A stretch of 64,000 nt of DNA from Coccinella septempunctata (lineage: Eukaryota; Arthropoda; Insecta; Coleoptera; Coccinellidae), in the NCBI RefSeq assembly GCF_907165205.1, contig NC_058198.1, positions 19,011,001 through 19,075,000 on the forward strand, written 5' to 3'. Positions 42,934 through 55,041 of this stretch are shown here, in pieces; positions within the stretch are counted from its first letter, which is position 1, and each line of letters begins with the position of its first letter. The translations under genes and the position numbers were made by a program. The notes under the pieces are model-generated. The model was not told where the DNA came from. It searched no databases and saw nothing but the letters and a program-made list of their open reading frames with translations.

Positions 42934-45393
42934 ATGGGTTTTTTCGCTAACATCAAACACACATACGGCAGTGAGGCACACCACCTACTGAAGAAGTTGT
43001 TCAATGACACTATGAAGTTGGCTGCAATAAAGAACAGACGCATTTTCTTACTACAGTGCAGATACAAAACGGTGTTCCCCAAGCATATAACCAACAATAT
43101 TGGTTGTTTACTACCTTTACAGACTGAGAAACACCCATTCAAGAAAAATGTTGATGAGATCTTGAACAAACTTAAGAAATCGGCTTTAAATATTGAGATT
43201 GATATAACTGAGTGGAAATATAGACAACTCCTAAGCTCCACACGATTGCAGAGGGGTCAACTGAAGCTTCTCTTGCCTGAGAGTATATTTGTGAACACTC
43301 TGAAAGCCATTGAAACCAAATTCAATGTAGAATTTGAACGTATTAAGAGGGGAAATATCAGGAAGATCGAAGACCTATTGAGGAATACAGCGGACGTACT
43401 TGTTGCAGATGGGAATGGCTTCATACATAACTATACACAGACTGTATTACCCGGGCCAGTCCAGAGAATTTTATCGTTGGGGCCACAGTTTGGCCTTCCC
43501 TTGTCGAACTCAGAAATTCCAATCCACAGCGTCATAAAAGATCTAGAATATTGTATTCACAACTGCCAGAATGACGAAACTGAGAAAAATAGAATAAGAG
43601 CCTTTACCACTAACATCTTAACCAATTTTTGTAGACAACATGTGAACCTGAAATCCGAGAGGAGACTGATGAAAGAGGTGAACGAGACTAAACATTTTCT
43701 CAGACTCCATAATGACATTTTAGTGGGGAGATCAGACAAGGGTAATTCAACGGTGATAATGTTCGTGAAAGAATATGAGGATAAAATGTTGGAAATGCTT
43801 GCAGACCGAAATACATATAAGCCAATGGATAAAGACCCAACCAAGAAATATCAAGAACGAGTGAATGGTTTCGCCAAGAGGTTACTTGAAGATGGATACA
43901 TAGACAAAACAAAGAGTAAAATGATCAGTATCCACAATGCTGTTCCGCCGAAGATTTATGGACTAAGAAAAACTCACAAGGACACTTTCGCTTTGAGACC
44001 CATTGTAAGCTGCATTAATGCCCCCTGTTATAACTTGGCGGTCTTTTTACACGAGATCTTAGCGCCAGTGACAACAACATTCAAGTATGAAGTTAAGAAT
44101 TCATTTGAGTTTGTCAATTCAGTGAGTTGTAAACAAATACCTGTCAACTACAGACTCGTATCGTTGGACGTGGTCTCCTTGTTCACGAACATTCCCAAGA
44201 ATCTGGTTGTCAGTATTTTATCAAAACGGTGGCCATTCATATCGGCTTACACAAACAATCCTCGCAAACTTTTTCTTGAAATGATAGAATTCTATTTCGA
44301 TTCAAGTTACTTCCTATTCAGAGGGACGATATATTCACAGTTGGATGGTAGTGCCATGGGGAACCCATTGAGTCCTGTATTGGCTAGATTTGTGATGGAT
44401 GAGCTGATCGGTGAGGTGTTGACGAGACTTCCTTTTGACATCCCGTTTTTCTGGTTGTATGTGGATGACTCTTTCGCGGCAGTTCCCGAGAGAGATATTG
44501 ACAGTGTTCTGAAGTGTTTCAACGAGTTTCATCCGAAACTTCAGTTTACTTTGGAGAAGGAGAGAAATTGTAAACTTTCCTTTCTTGATGCTGAGGTACA
44601 TAGGACTGGATCAGGTACTCTAGTGACGAACTGGTACTTCAAACCTACCAGTTCGGGTAGAATATTGAATTATTTTTCGACAAGCCCTCTCAGTCACAAA
44701 TTAGCAAGCATTAGAGGCCTCCTACATAGAATGATGAGACTGAGCCATCACTCTTTTCAAGCTTCTAACATAAAAATTATCAAGAACATTCTAAAGAAAA
44801 ATAATTACCCTAACAACTTTGTTAATAGATGCATTAGTTCTTTCGTCGCGGTGGAGGGTCGTCGGCGCGATGCAGAAGCTGGGTGCGTTAGATATTTCAG
44901 ATTCCCGTTCGTCAATGGACTCTCACAAAGAATAAATAGAGTGTTCGACAACAGTACTAGACTGGCCTTTTATAATGTGAAGTCCACCAGATGTTTGTAC
45001 ACCCGTCTTAAAGATCCGACCCCATTGAACTCCCTCTCGAATTTAATTTACAGCATTCCTTGTTCTTGTGGAAAATGTTACATTGGTCAAACCAAACAAT
45101 ACTTCAAATCTCGAATTAATCAACATAGGAATGACTGTAAAGATCACAATCAAGACAAGCCCAATAAAACAGCTTTGGCGGCGCATCATTTTGAGACTGG
45201 TCACTCATTTAAATTCGACGAAGCAACCGTTTTAGATAGAGAGCAGAATTGGTTCAGAAGGAACGTAGGGGAGATGATCCAGATATATATGGCTAATACT
45301 GTGAACCTGAGGACGGATTGTGCCAACCTTAGCGTAATTTACAGTAATATTTTAAATATGTACTCTCGCCAGAGAAGTTGTTTTACATCGTGA
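42934..45393 (+). CDS. Penelope-like reverse transcriptase / GIY-YIG endonuclease, copy C
   Basis: 819 codons, open and complete, with the same domain order as copy A but on the opposite strand. Flanked by two direct pseudo-LTRs of about 494 bases. Near identity with copy A at both DNA and protein level marks a recent insertion. Confidence 0.9.
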   Translation: MGFFANIKHTYGSEAHHLLKKLFNDTMKLAAIKNRRIFLLQCRYKTVFPKHITNNIGCLLPLQTEKHPFKKNVDEILNKLKKSALNIEIDITEWKYRQLLSSTRLQRGQLKLLLPESIFVNTLKAIETKFNVEFERIKRGNIRKIEDLLRNTADVLVADGNGFIHNYTQTVLPGPVQRILSLGPQFGLPLSNSEIPIHSVIKDLEYCIHNCQNDETEKNRIRAFTTNILTNFCRQHVNLKSERRLMKEVNETKHFLRLHNDILVGRSDKGNSTVIMFVKEYEDKMLEMLADRNTYKPMDKDPTKKYQERVNGFAKRLLEDGYIDKTKSKMISIHNAVPPKIYGLRKTHKDTFALRPIVSCINAPCYNLAVFLHEILAPVTTTFKYEVKNSFEFVNSVSCKQIPVNYRLVSLDVVSLFTNIPKNLVVSILSKRWPFISAYTNNPRKLFLEMIEFYFDSSYFLFRGTIYSQLDGSAMGNPLSPVLARFVMDELIGEVLTRLPFDIPFFWLYVDDSFAAVPERDIDSVLKCFNEFHPKLQFTLEKERNCKLSFLDAEVHRTGSGTLVTNWYFKPTSSGRILNYFSTSPLSHKLASIRGLLHRMMRLSHHSFQASNIKIIKNILKKNNYPNNFVNRCISSFVAVEGRRRDAEAGCVRYFRFPFVNGLSQRINRVFDNSTRLAFYNVKSTRCLYTRLKDPTPLNSLSNLIYSIPCSCGKCYIGQTKQYFKSRINQHRNDCKDHNQDKPNKTALAAHHFETGHSFKFDEATVLDREQNWFRRNVGEMIQIYMANTVNLRTDCANLSVIYSNILNMYSRQRSCFTS

Positions 45394-45395
45394 AC

Positions 45396-45890
45396 CTCAT
45401 TTTAAATTTTAAATTTCTGTATATATAATTGTTCTATTTTATTGTTTGTCATTTTTAATTGTACGTCGTTTATACATTTGAAACATCCAGCTGGGGGCGC
45501 CGCTTCCTCCGTCGAATTTTCGATGACTTCTGCGTAAAGAAAATGTTGTTTTATTCAACTAATTGAACCATATGATTGTCAGTACCCGGTTTGACGACAG
45601 AGAGAGTGTGTCGCTGTCCACCTGCATTGTTTACCGTGCAGCGTATGTTTGACAATGAAGGAATTTTAAAAACATCATCTTTGTCTAGGTAGACACATAG
45701 CTTGTGAATTTTTGCCCTTCATCTTATTTCTGCCTTTTTTTGTGTGTTTCAGAGCTTGATAAAGCAACAATAAAGTTGCGAAACGTTGCTCTTTGAGAAA
45801 ATTAGATGTTTTCTTTTCCTGAGGATTCCTAAACCTACGATTTCAATTTGACTTATTATTATTGAGGAATACGATTTTACTACTTCATCT
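45396..45890 (+). repeat. Penelope pseudo-LTR, outer right (3' of copy C)
   Basis: Includes a terminal extension (gaggaatacgattttac...) absent from the left outer end. Followed by the ATTATTTTTTA target duplication. Confidence 0.85.
45750..45795 (+). ncRNA. Hammerhead-like ribozyme motif 4
   Basis: Identical in arrangement to motif 3. Two copies, one on each side of the ORF, would be expected to release a unit-length RNA if active. Confidence 0.5.
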
Positions 45891-45901
45891 ATTATTTTTT
45901 A

Positions 45902-46240
45902 TTGATTTTTCAATGTATTTTTCATTTCTGAATGGATTCAATCAATTCAACAATCGAATCGTCTACAAATTGAAACTGAGTCTTGAACGAATTCTTGAAT
46001 TCCCTATCTTTTCGACTGTAGTTTTTTAATCTATATATATACCTTTCGGAAAACACAACACAGTAATGATAATCCCTCTTGTTGAAAGAAAAATTGTGGG
46101 AGAAATTCAATTTTATATTTCATAGTGATTAACGTAGAATATCAGTTGAAGTTGAGTCAAATCTGTCACAATGATAATATCTGTTGCCGAGAACAACTAA
46201 GTGTCAATTAATATTAATAATGTTCATAGTGCATGCAGAT
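45902..46240. repeat. F-box 3' flank after the Penelope-like insertion
   Basis: Resumes the unit 3' flank cut at 37469, ending at the stop of F-box copy 11. The AATAAA on the minus strand overlaps the duplicated target site. No gene seen. Confidence 0.7.
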
Positions 46241-46678
46241 TCATAGCCTCATCAAGCGATGATTTGTTTTGACCTTCTGCTCAGAGGAGCGTAAACTCCA
46301 ATTACTTGGAATTGTCAAAGCACGCCTTCGTTGTGTTCTTGTTTGTACAAGAACTTTTTTACGAGTGGTATTTCCTCGGAATGATGAGCGAGAGAAATCA
46401 TCATTCCGAACAATACTCACGCCAAATTTTGGATTCAGCAATCGCCTCCGCTCTTCTTTCCGCAATTCAGTCGTTCTCGAAATGAGCTTACGCCTGAGCA
46501 TCGGGTCATGAAGGCAGATATCTCTGAATCTTCGGCTCGTCGAATAAACGGATAACAGTGAATCAGCATCCAGATATCTAAAAATGGTTGAAACCATTTC
46601 TGCAGGTGAGGACCTGAAGGGATCCGATCTGCTTACGAAACATCCGGGCAAAACTCTGTAATCCATTTCACTAAGCAT
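46241..46678 (-). CDS. F-box protein copy 11 (G/R subtype)
   Basis: Full-length. L24S changes the Leu of the conserved LP pair that opens the F-box (FRSSPAEMV), which could weaken SKP1 binding. T113R (TQRRRAL) is shared with copy 12. TATA at 46725-46731. Confidence 0.55.
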   Translation of the reverse strand: MLSEMDYRVLPGCFVSRSDPFRSSPAEMVSTIFRYLDADSLLSVYSTSRRFRDICLHDPMLRRKLISRTTELRKEERRRLLNPKFGVSIVRNDDFSRSSFRGNTTRKKVLVQTRTQRRRALTIPSNWSLRSSEQKVKTNHRLMRL

Positions 46679-48547
46679 TCGTGAACAGACGAGTGAGTCT
46701 GAGGAATACTCAAGCTACGCTGGCATATATACTGGCCCGCCGTCACTACGTCCAATGAGCTGATAGAAGGTATCCCCTCCACTCGATAACTTTTCCGTCC
46801 GTGTGACGGTTCAGGGCAGTTCAGATCTATGGGAAGCAAATTAAGATAGGACTGACTCATTTCATAATGAACACCACACCAGCAGAGTGCTTCCCTAACC
46901 GTAGAGGTGGACACGGGAACGAACGGAAATATTCTAGGAAGGGTAGCCACCCAAAAGTGCCTTCTGTACCCCCCAGGTATCCACACCAGCAGGATACGTT
47001 ATTGACAGTATGGGTGGAATCAAGACTCTGGTATAGGAGGGGTGTAGACGGAGATTGATAATCCGATGATATAACGAAAAACGTTCCGATATAACTGAAC
47101 TCAAACTGATGCTTTTCTATTACACGAGACTGAGAACTGTGAGCGCACTTGCAGATTCAAATAAAAATTCAAACTTTGGAAATAAAAACTGATGGGGTCC
47201 TATTAAGCCAGAATTCGTTAGGAGGGGATGTGAATTTTTGGTTAAATTAAGTTTATTTCGCTACAGAAATTTTTGGGTTTTATTACTACCAATAATACAA
47301 AATCTTCCTACCGCCTAGACAAGTATAATAAAACCCAAACCGAACTCCAGAACCTATAAAGCTCACGGAATGTTTCTGATCTAAGAATACCGAGAAAAGT
47401 AACTATTTAAGTACCTACCTAGTTAAATGAAGTAATTGCTGACAGTAATAGGCCGAAGGCCACTATGTACATTCTAATTATTTTTATTTTCAAGTCATAA
47501 TCCATTTAGCTCGAATTAATTTGATGCTTTTGTGTATTCATTTCTCAATTTTCAATATTTGAATCTTTGTTTTTAGAAAACCTGGCAGAAGAATACGAAG
47601 ATGATCCTACTGATTCCAAAATTTCCTGATAGATTTAATGATAAATGAAAAATATTTCATATAGCAAAAGATTGAGTTATATATTTTTCTATTGACTCGG
47701 TCATTTTATATTTCATTTCTAAACGAATGCGATAATAATATTCGGTCAAATTCGGTTTATGTCCATATGGAAATTTTTAGGTTCTATATTTTATGAGCTC
47801 CACAAATACAAAATATGTATTCCTACCAAGTATCACCTAGATAAGGTGTAATAAAACCCAAACAAATTGAACAATGTTTAATTGTTGTTCTGGTCTATTT
47901 CACGGAAATAGACAGAACATCTTGGTTCAGATTTAAGAATGCCGACAAATGTACCTATTTACCTATTTTGTAAGGATGAGACGGACATTATTCTAATGGC
48001 AGCAATAAACCTATCTATATCTAGAGTATCTGAATCTGGGCATCCTACTTCCCTTCATTTCCAAGTTGTAACCCATTCAAGTCTAATAACAAATATGATG
48101 CCTTACTGATCCCTTATTTGCCAATACTCATTTCATGTTGGAATTATTGCTTAAAAAAATGGATATTTTTGTAGAAGGAAAAGAAACAGAAAGAAAAATT
48201 ATTTTTTATTGATTTTTCAATGTATTTTTCATTTCTGAATGGATTCAATCAATTCAACAATCGAATCGTCTACAAATTGAAACTGAGTCTTGAACGAATT
48301 CTTGAATTCCCTATCTTTTCGACTGTAGTTTTTTAATCTATATATATACCTTTCGGAAAACACAACACAGTAATGATAATCCCTCTTGTTGAAAGAAAAA
48401 TTGTGGGAGAAATTCAATTTTATATTTCATAGTGATTAACGTAGAATATCAGTTGAAGTTGAGTCAAATCTGTCACAATGATAATATCTGTTGCCGAGAA
48501 CAACTAAGTGTCAATTAATATTAATAATGTTCATAGTGCATGCAGAT
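46679..48547. repeat. Array unit noncoding part (complete)
   Basis: Second intact 2,307-bp register (46241 to 48548). Half-repeats A and B as in the reference. No gene seen. Confidence 0.8.
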
Positions 48548-48985
48548 TCATAGCCTCATCAAGCGATGATTTGTTTTGACCTTCTGCTCAGAGGAGCGTA
48601 AACTCCAATTACTTGGAATTGTCAAAGCACGCCTTCGTTGTGTTCTTGTTTGTACAAGAACTTTTTTACGAGTGGTATTTCCTCGGAATGATGAGCGAGA
48701 GAAATCATCATTCCGAACAATACTCACGCCAAATTTTGGATTCAGCAATCGCCTCCGCTCTTCTTTCCGCAATTCAGTCGTTCTCGAAATGAGCTTACGC
48801 CTGAGCATCGGGTCATGAAGGCAGATATCTCTGAATCTTCGGCTCGTCGAATAAACGGATAACAGTGAATCAGCATCCAGATATCTAAAAATGGTTGAAA
48901 CCATTTCTGCAGGTAAGGACCTGAAGGGATCCGATCTGCTTAGGAAACATCCGGGCAAAACTCTGTAATCCATTTCACTAAGCAT
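48548..48985 (-). CDS. F-box protein copy 12 (G/R subtype)
   Basis: Full-length; V15L (GCFLSRSD) and T113R. TATA at 49032-49038. The variant block lies upstream. Confidence 0.6.
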   Translation of the reverse strand: MLSEMDYRVLPGCFLSRSDPFRSLPAEMVSTIFRYLDADSLLSVYSTSRRFRDICLHDPMLRRKLISRTTELRKEERRRLLNPKFGVSIVRNDDFSRSSFRGNTTRKKVLVQTRTQRRRALTIPSNWSLRSSEQKVKTNHRLMRL

Positions 48986-49173
48986 TCGTGCACAGACGAG
49001 TGAGTCTGAGGAATACTCAAGCTACGCTGGCATATATACTGGCCCGCCGTCACTACGTCCAATGAGCTGATAGAAGGTATCCCCTCCACTCGATAACTTT
49101 TCCGTCCGTGTGACGGTTCAGGGCAGTTCAGATCTATGGGAAGCAAATTAAGATAGGACTGACTCATTTCATA
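48986..49173. promoter_or_regulatory. Promoter-proximal region of F-box copy 12
   Basis: TATA/initiator and conserved segment before the variant block. Nothing else seen. Confidence 0.5.
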
Positions 49174-50085
49174 ATGATTTGAGCTTGCTATGCCACTCGC
49201 ATTGAACGAAGCAAATATTGGATGCTTCTTAATATTTCCAACGATTATGTTTTCGATAAAAATCGAATTATCTCTGCTTCTCTCATGCTCACTAATCATT
49301 CGGGGATTCGAATGATTACTGCAAAATAATTTCTCATGTTCATTCTCCTCAATTCATCAATAGGTATATGTAACAAACAAAAAAAGTGAATTTGTACGAT
49401 TTGGATAGGAAAAATGTATACAAAATTTTCTCGATAAACTATGGGGAAAATTAACTTAGATATCAATACAAAATCAGTGAAAACAAACATAACACCAATG
49501 ATTGGGTGAAGGTAACGAACAGACGGAAAAAACGAGGTCGCTACTAGTCATGGCATCTTATGAGGGTGTTGACACTGCACGTCTCAAATTTGAAACCAAA
49601 TACTACTTCGAAAGATTTTCATAACTTTCTGCTGAAAACATTTACAGATGTAAAGTGTGTAACGGCTTTTTCTCGGGGTACTCGAGCGCCAGCTATTCTC
49701 TAAGGGAAAATAGCAAACCTACCCTGGTAGCTACGAGCCGAAGACAAGATTCCTCGGTGTCTGGGGTGTTAGCGATAACCAGTGAAAGTACACAAATTAT
49801 ATTTGTCGACTCGTACAAGGAAACTCAAATGGCACTATTATAAAATTCGTGAAGTGAAAGACTCGAGATCGGTAAATCTACAGGGGAAAAACGGACGGAA
49901 TGAAACAAGATCCAATCTCGAACGTTATACGAGGTTTACGGACGTGTACGCCAGCTAGAACCTAAGACGCACACTTAACGGGCAGGCACCGGACTTCAGC
50001 CAGGTTAGGGGATGAAAGAATTACGACGACACAGAATTACGACAGCTAACCCTTAGGCGTGTTCGGGACTCCCCGGGTATCCACA
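49174..50085. repeat. Approximately 910-bp variant block, copy 3
   Basis: Matches the copies at 11881 and 35241 throughout. Here it leads into the shortened unit and gag fragment 3, the same order as at 11.9-17.4 kb. Confidence 0.65.
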
Positions 50086-51448
50086 CCAGCAGAGTGCTTC
50101 CCTAACCGTAGAGGTGGATACGGGAACGAACGGAAATATTCTAGGAAGGGTAGCCACCCCAAAGTGCCTTCTGTACCCCCCAGGTATCCACACCAGCAGG
50201 ATACGTTATTGACAGTATGGGTGGAATCAAGACTCTGGTATAGGAGAGGTGTAGACGGGGACTGATAATCCGATGATATAACGAAAAACGTTCGGATATA
50301 ACTAAACTCAAACTGATGCTTTTCTATTACACGAGACTGAGAACTGTGAGCGCACTTGCAGATTCAAATAAAAATTCAAACTGTGGAAATAAAAACTGAT
50401 GGGGTCCTATTTAGCCAGAATTGGTTAGGAGGGGATGTGAATTTTTGGTTAAATTAAGTTTATTTCGCTACAGAAATTTTTGGGTTTTATTACTACCAAT
50501 AATACAAAATCTTCCTACCGCCTGGACAAGTATAATAAAACCCAAACCGAACTCCAGAACCTATAAAGCTCACGGAATATCCAAAAAACTAATTAGGTAT
50601 GAGGGGACCAAGGTCTGGGTTTCTGATCTGAGAATACTGAGAAAAGTAACTATTTAAGTACCTACCTAGTTGAATGAAGTAATTGCTGACAGTAATAGGC
50701 CGAAGGCCACTATGTACATTCTTATTATTTTTATTTTCAAGTTATAATCCATTTAGCTCGAATTAATTTGATGCTTTTGTGTATTCATTTCTCAATTTTC
50801 AATATTTGAATCTTTGTTTTAAGAAAACCTGGCAGAAGAATACGAAGATGATCCTACTGATTCTAAAATTTCCTGATAGCTTTAATGTTAAATGAAAAAT
50901 ATTTCATATAGCAAAAGATTGAGTTATATATTTTTCTATTGACTCGGTCATTTTATATTTCATTTCTAAACGAATGCGATAATAATATTCGGTCGAATTC
51001 GGTTTATGTCCGAAATAACAAATATGATGCCTTAGTGTATTCATCCCTTATTTGCCAATACTCATTTCATGTTGTAATTATTGCTTAGAAAAATAGATAT
51101 TTTTGTAGAAGGAAAAGAAACAGAAAGAAAAATTATTTTTTATTGATTTTTCAATGTATTTTTCATTTCTGAATGGATTAAATTAATTCAACAATCGAAT
51201 CGTCTACAGTTATTGAAACTGAGTCTTGAACGAATTCTCGAATTCCCTATCTTTTCGACTGTATTTTTCAAATCTATATATATACCTCTCGATAAACACA
51301 ACACAGTAATGATAATCCCTCTTGTTGAAAGAAAAATTGTGGGAGAAATTCAATTTTATATTTCATAGTGATTAACGTAGAATATCAGTTGAAGTTGAGT
51401 CAAATCTGTCACAACGATAATATCTGTTGCCGAGAACAACTAAGTGTT
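50086..51448. repeat. Array unit without F-box gene, ending at gag fragment 3
   Basis: Shortened unit matching 16305-17375; at the position of the RTE-like insertion the empty target site (aaataaaaattcaaac) is intact near 50370. No gene seen. Confidence 0.75.
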
Positions 51449-52530
51449 GCTAGATCCTGGTTTTGACCAGAAAACTTGTCGATTTGTTGGAAATTTTGGA
51501 TTATTAGTGATCGGTTGATTAATGGGGTGTGTAAAACCTTTTTCATTAGGAATTCGTGCAGGAGTATTATTATAATTTTGCTGACTGAAAGTAGGGGTAT
51601 TATTATAGTTTTGCTGACTGAAAGTAGGTTTTTGATTAACAAATAAATTCTCTCTATTTGAACTACTATTTTGTTGTCGATAAATTGGTTTTTTATCATT
51701 ATCCTGAGTTCTTCTTAAGAATTCACAATATTCCCACTCTTCTTTCTATTATCGTAAAATTTGCATCTGTTTATACATTCTTCAAGAGTTTAAGATTCGA
51801 AATTGCTTAAATATGACCGATATGGTTCTAAGAGTCCAATTTGGAAAGTTTTGAGGGCTAATTTTTCTACATCTTTTTTTTTTTTGTAAAGCAAATAATT
51901 TGGATCTTGTGTATTGAGTGTTAGGTATTGTAAAAGGTCATTCAAGTTCTTTGAAATTCTACTGTAAAAGTCGAAATAATTTTCGTTCTTTTTCTGAACG
52001 GATTGCGTTAATGCAGAAATCAATAGGTCTTCATTTCGTTGATCTCCGTATCTTTGCAATAATGATCGTCTGATAGTGATCCAATCAGTAGCATTTTGGA
52101 AAGAAATGAAATCTCTCGCTTCTCCTTTAATTTTTGATCTTATTGTGAAATTCAAGGCGTAAGTAAGGTCTGGAGTTAACCTTCCTTGGAGATGTATAAA
52201 AAGGTTGTCTATTTCATTGACAAATATGATAAATATTGATAAATTTTGACCTGGAGAAAATTCAGGTATTGAGTTCAAAAGCAATTGTATGTCTTGCCTT
52301 GACATTGCGTCAACTACAGGTGGGTTAGAAGAAGTTTGGTTATTCATTTCGAGGTTCTCAAAATTTCTTCTTGAAGGATATGGTTGGAATCTTCTATTTC
52401 TAATTGATTGATTGTTCGAAAAATTTGTTTCTAATTCTAATTGGTTATTCAAAAAGTTTGTTCCTAATTCTAATAATTCTGAATCTTCAGCGATAACTTC
52501 TAGTACGCCTGAAGAATCGTTATCTGTCAT
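51449..52530 (-). pseudogene. Retrotransposon gag, interrupted and truncated
   Basis: 246 codons from 52530 to the shared TAA at 51790-51792. The A-run is one base longer than in copy 2, keeping the frame. The Cys-containing segment and FSQQNYNNTP repeats lie after the stop. Confidence 0.7.
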
Positions 52531-52853
52531 TTGAACTTTGGGATTCTGGGTTTAAGGAAAGAGATTGATGGACTTACATCACCAAGATATGCATCCTAGG
52601 GTGTGTAGTTCCTTCTTCTTAATCGAAGTGGATCGAGTTGATGGTCTTCCTTCTGGTGAAGTGGGTAGAATTGATTCTCTGCTGGTTCGATGTGGTTTCT
52701 TGGTGATACCGCACAAAGACTTGATAGTCACCGGGAGTTCCTCGAACACTCTTCGAACAGCCTGGCCGGACGAGTCCGTATTCACTTATGGAAACTGATT
52801 TTAGTTTTTTTTTCACTAAAACCCCGTTGCGATATCCTGTTCGGGCAGCGCCA

Positions 52854-53139
52854 GTTATGAATAACGTATCCGAAAGTCTATTTTTAAAAAGAACTTATTT
52901 CTTTTTAGGGTTACCAATGATAATTAAAGGACAACTCGATAGAAAGGATATCGTTTTTATTTGTACAAAGAACAAGCGAGTGAATCTATCTAACGCTAGA
53001 CATCAACTAACTATTATTCAAATTATGAAAACGGAAAAGAGTCACAATCGGTGGTCACGCCTTGTGTCGTCATCCAGGAATCCTGGGTTTCGGGTTCCGA
53101 TGCGATTCCGTGTTTCTTGTGGGAAACGGTCTCGTAACA
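52854..53139 (-). repeat. LTR of gag fragment copy 3
   Basis: 286 bp; primer-binding site at 52833-52853. The adjoining TATATATA run is two bases longer than in copy 1. Confidence 0.7.
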
Positions 53140-53349
53140 ATATATATATACCTCTCGATAAACACAACACAGTTATGATAATCCCTCTTGTTGAAAGAAA
53201 AATTGTGGGAGAAATTCAATTTTATATTTCATAGTGATTAACATAGAATATCAGTTGAAGTTGAGTCAAATCTGTCACAATGATAATATCTGTTGCCGAG
53301 AACAACTAAGTGTTAATTAATATTAATAATGTTGATAGTGCATGCAGAT
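53140..53349. repeat. F-box 3' flank, shortened by the LTR
   Basis: As at 19069. No gene seen. Confidence 0.6.
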
Positions 53350-53787
53350 TCATAGCCTCATCAAGCGATGATTTGTTTTGACCATCTGCTCAGAGGAGCG
53401 TAAACTCCAATTACTTGGAATTGTCAAAGCACGCGTTCGTTGTGTTCTTGTTTGTACAAGAACTTTTTTATGAGTGGTATTTTCTCGGAATGATGAGCGA
53501 GAGAAATCATCATTCCGAACAATACTCACGCCAAATTTTGGATTCAGCAATCGCCTCCGCTCTTCTTTCCGCAATTCAGTCGTTCTCGAAATGAGCTTAC
53601 GCCTGAGCCTTGGGTCATGAAGGCAGATATCTCTGAATCTTCGGCTCGTCGAATAAACGGATAACAGTGAATCAGCATCCAGATATCTAAAAATGGTTGA
53701 AACCATTTCTGCAGGTAAGGACCTGAAGGGATCCGATCTGCTTACGAAACATCCGGGCAAAACTCTGTAATCCATTCCACTAAGCAT
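53350..53787 (-). CDS. F-box protein copy 13 (gag-associated subtype)
   Basis: Full-length; E4G plus the subtype changes M60R and K135M. Shares with copy 5 the 12-base deletion upstream (near 53879). TATA at 53834-53840. Confidence 0.6.
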   Translation of the reverse strand: MLSGMDYRVLPGCFVSRSDPFRSLPAEMVSTIFRYLDADSLLSVYSTSRRFRDICLHDPRLRRKLISRTTELRKEERRRLLNPKFGVSIVRNDDFSRSSFRENTTHKKVLVQTRTQRTRALTIPSNWSLRSSEQMVKTNHRLMRL

Positions 53788-54450
53788 TCGTGAACAGACG
53801 AGTGAGTCTGAGGAATACTCAAGCTACGCTGGCATATATACTGGCCCGCCGTCACTTCGTCCAATGAGCTGATAGAAGGTCGATAACTTTTCCGTCCGTG
53901 TGACGGTTCAGGGCAGTTCAGATCTATGGGAAGCAAATTAAGATAGGACTGACTCATTTCATAATGAGCGCCACACCAGCAGAGTGCTTCCCTAACCGTA
54001 GAGGTGGACACGGGAACGAACGGAAATATTCTAGGAAGGGTAGCCACCCAAAAGTGCCTTCTGTACCCCCCAGGTATCCACACCAGCAGGATACGTTATT
54101 GACAGTATGGGTGGAATCAAGACTCTGGTATAGGAGGGGTGTAGACGGAGATTGATAATCCGATGATATAACGAAAAACGTTCCGATATAACTGAACTCA
54201 AACTGATGCTTTTCTATTACACGAGACTGAGAACTGTGAGCGCACATGCAGATTCAAATAAAAATTCAAACTGTGGAAATAAAAACTGATGGGGTCCTAT
54301 TAAGCCAGAATTCGTTAGGAGGGGATGTGAATTTTTGGTTAAATTAAGTTTATTTCGCTACAGAAATTTTTGGGTTTCATTACTACCAATAATACAAAAT
54401 CTTCCTACCGCCTAGACAAGTATAATAAAACCCAAACCGAACTCCAGAAC
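53788..54450. repeat. Array unit between F-box copy 13 and solo LTR 2
   Basis: Matches 19715-20377 in content and breakpoints. No gene seen. Confidence 0.75.
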
Positions 54451-54454
54451 CTAT

Positions 54455-55037
54455 TGTGGGTTGAATAGTCTGTTGAGCTGGAACTATCGTTAGTTTTACC
54501 AGGGAAAAGGGGATTGAAATAAAATATTTCAACAGAGAATATCACAGTTTTTATTCAACCCAACTTTATGAGGGTTGCCCTGAAGAGTAAAATATATGCA
54601 ATGTCGTTTTAACAAAAACGAATTTGTTTCGCCCTAATGTGCGGTCACTGTTGACGTCCGGAATGCAGGCTCGGGATGCAGGTCAAGTGTCGCCCTGATA
54701 ATTGTTACCAGATGTGTTGGAACTGCACGTCTTCGGGTAGCTGGAGTGGTTTTGAGAAAAACCTTTTGTGTGCAGGCTTGGAATGCGGAAGCGATATGCG
54801 TAATTTTCTTAGCTGGTGGTCGTCTGTCTCGATCGCTGAGTGTGAATGTGACTGAATTTTGCTTTCCATATGGGTTCTTTTTATACCATTTTCGGAACAT
54901 TTTCTCCTGCACCAATGAAATTGTACGACGAAGGAGGAGTGGTTTCCTATGTTTCACCGTGTTGATTTTCTCATCGAATTTGTTGTAGGAATTCGGCATG
55001 TGAATTTATTTTCGAGGAAATTATAACATTTCCTACA
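54455..55037 (-). mobile_element. Solo LTR, copy 2
   Basis: 583 bp at exactly the same unit position and with the same ATAG target duplication as the solo LTR at 20382; it differs by a one-base indel near 54906 and few other changes. It is the duplicate of the same insertion. Confidence 0.85.
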
Positions 55038-55041
55038 CTAT

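Larger units (their letters stand above)
37481..45890. mobile_element. Compound Penelope-like element insertion
   Basis: 8.4 kb between 11-bp target duplications ATTATTTTTTA (37470-37480 and 45891-45901). From the centre at about 42432: to the left a 5'-truncated copy, a pseudo-LTR, a full minus-strand copy and another pseudo-LTR; to the right a pseudo-LTR, a full plus-strand copy and a final pseudo-LTR. Tandem and inverted partial copies are known for Penelope elements. One target duplication around the whole suggests one insertion event, or later growth inside it. Confidence 0.85.
51449..53139 (-). mobile_element. LTR-gag fragment, copy 3
   Basis: LTR 52854-53139 plus leader and truncated gag, with the same internal junction as copies 1 and 2. 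Most similar to copy 1, including the 9-base duplication in the IFIIF segment. Confidence 0.75.
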
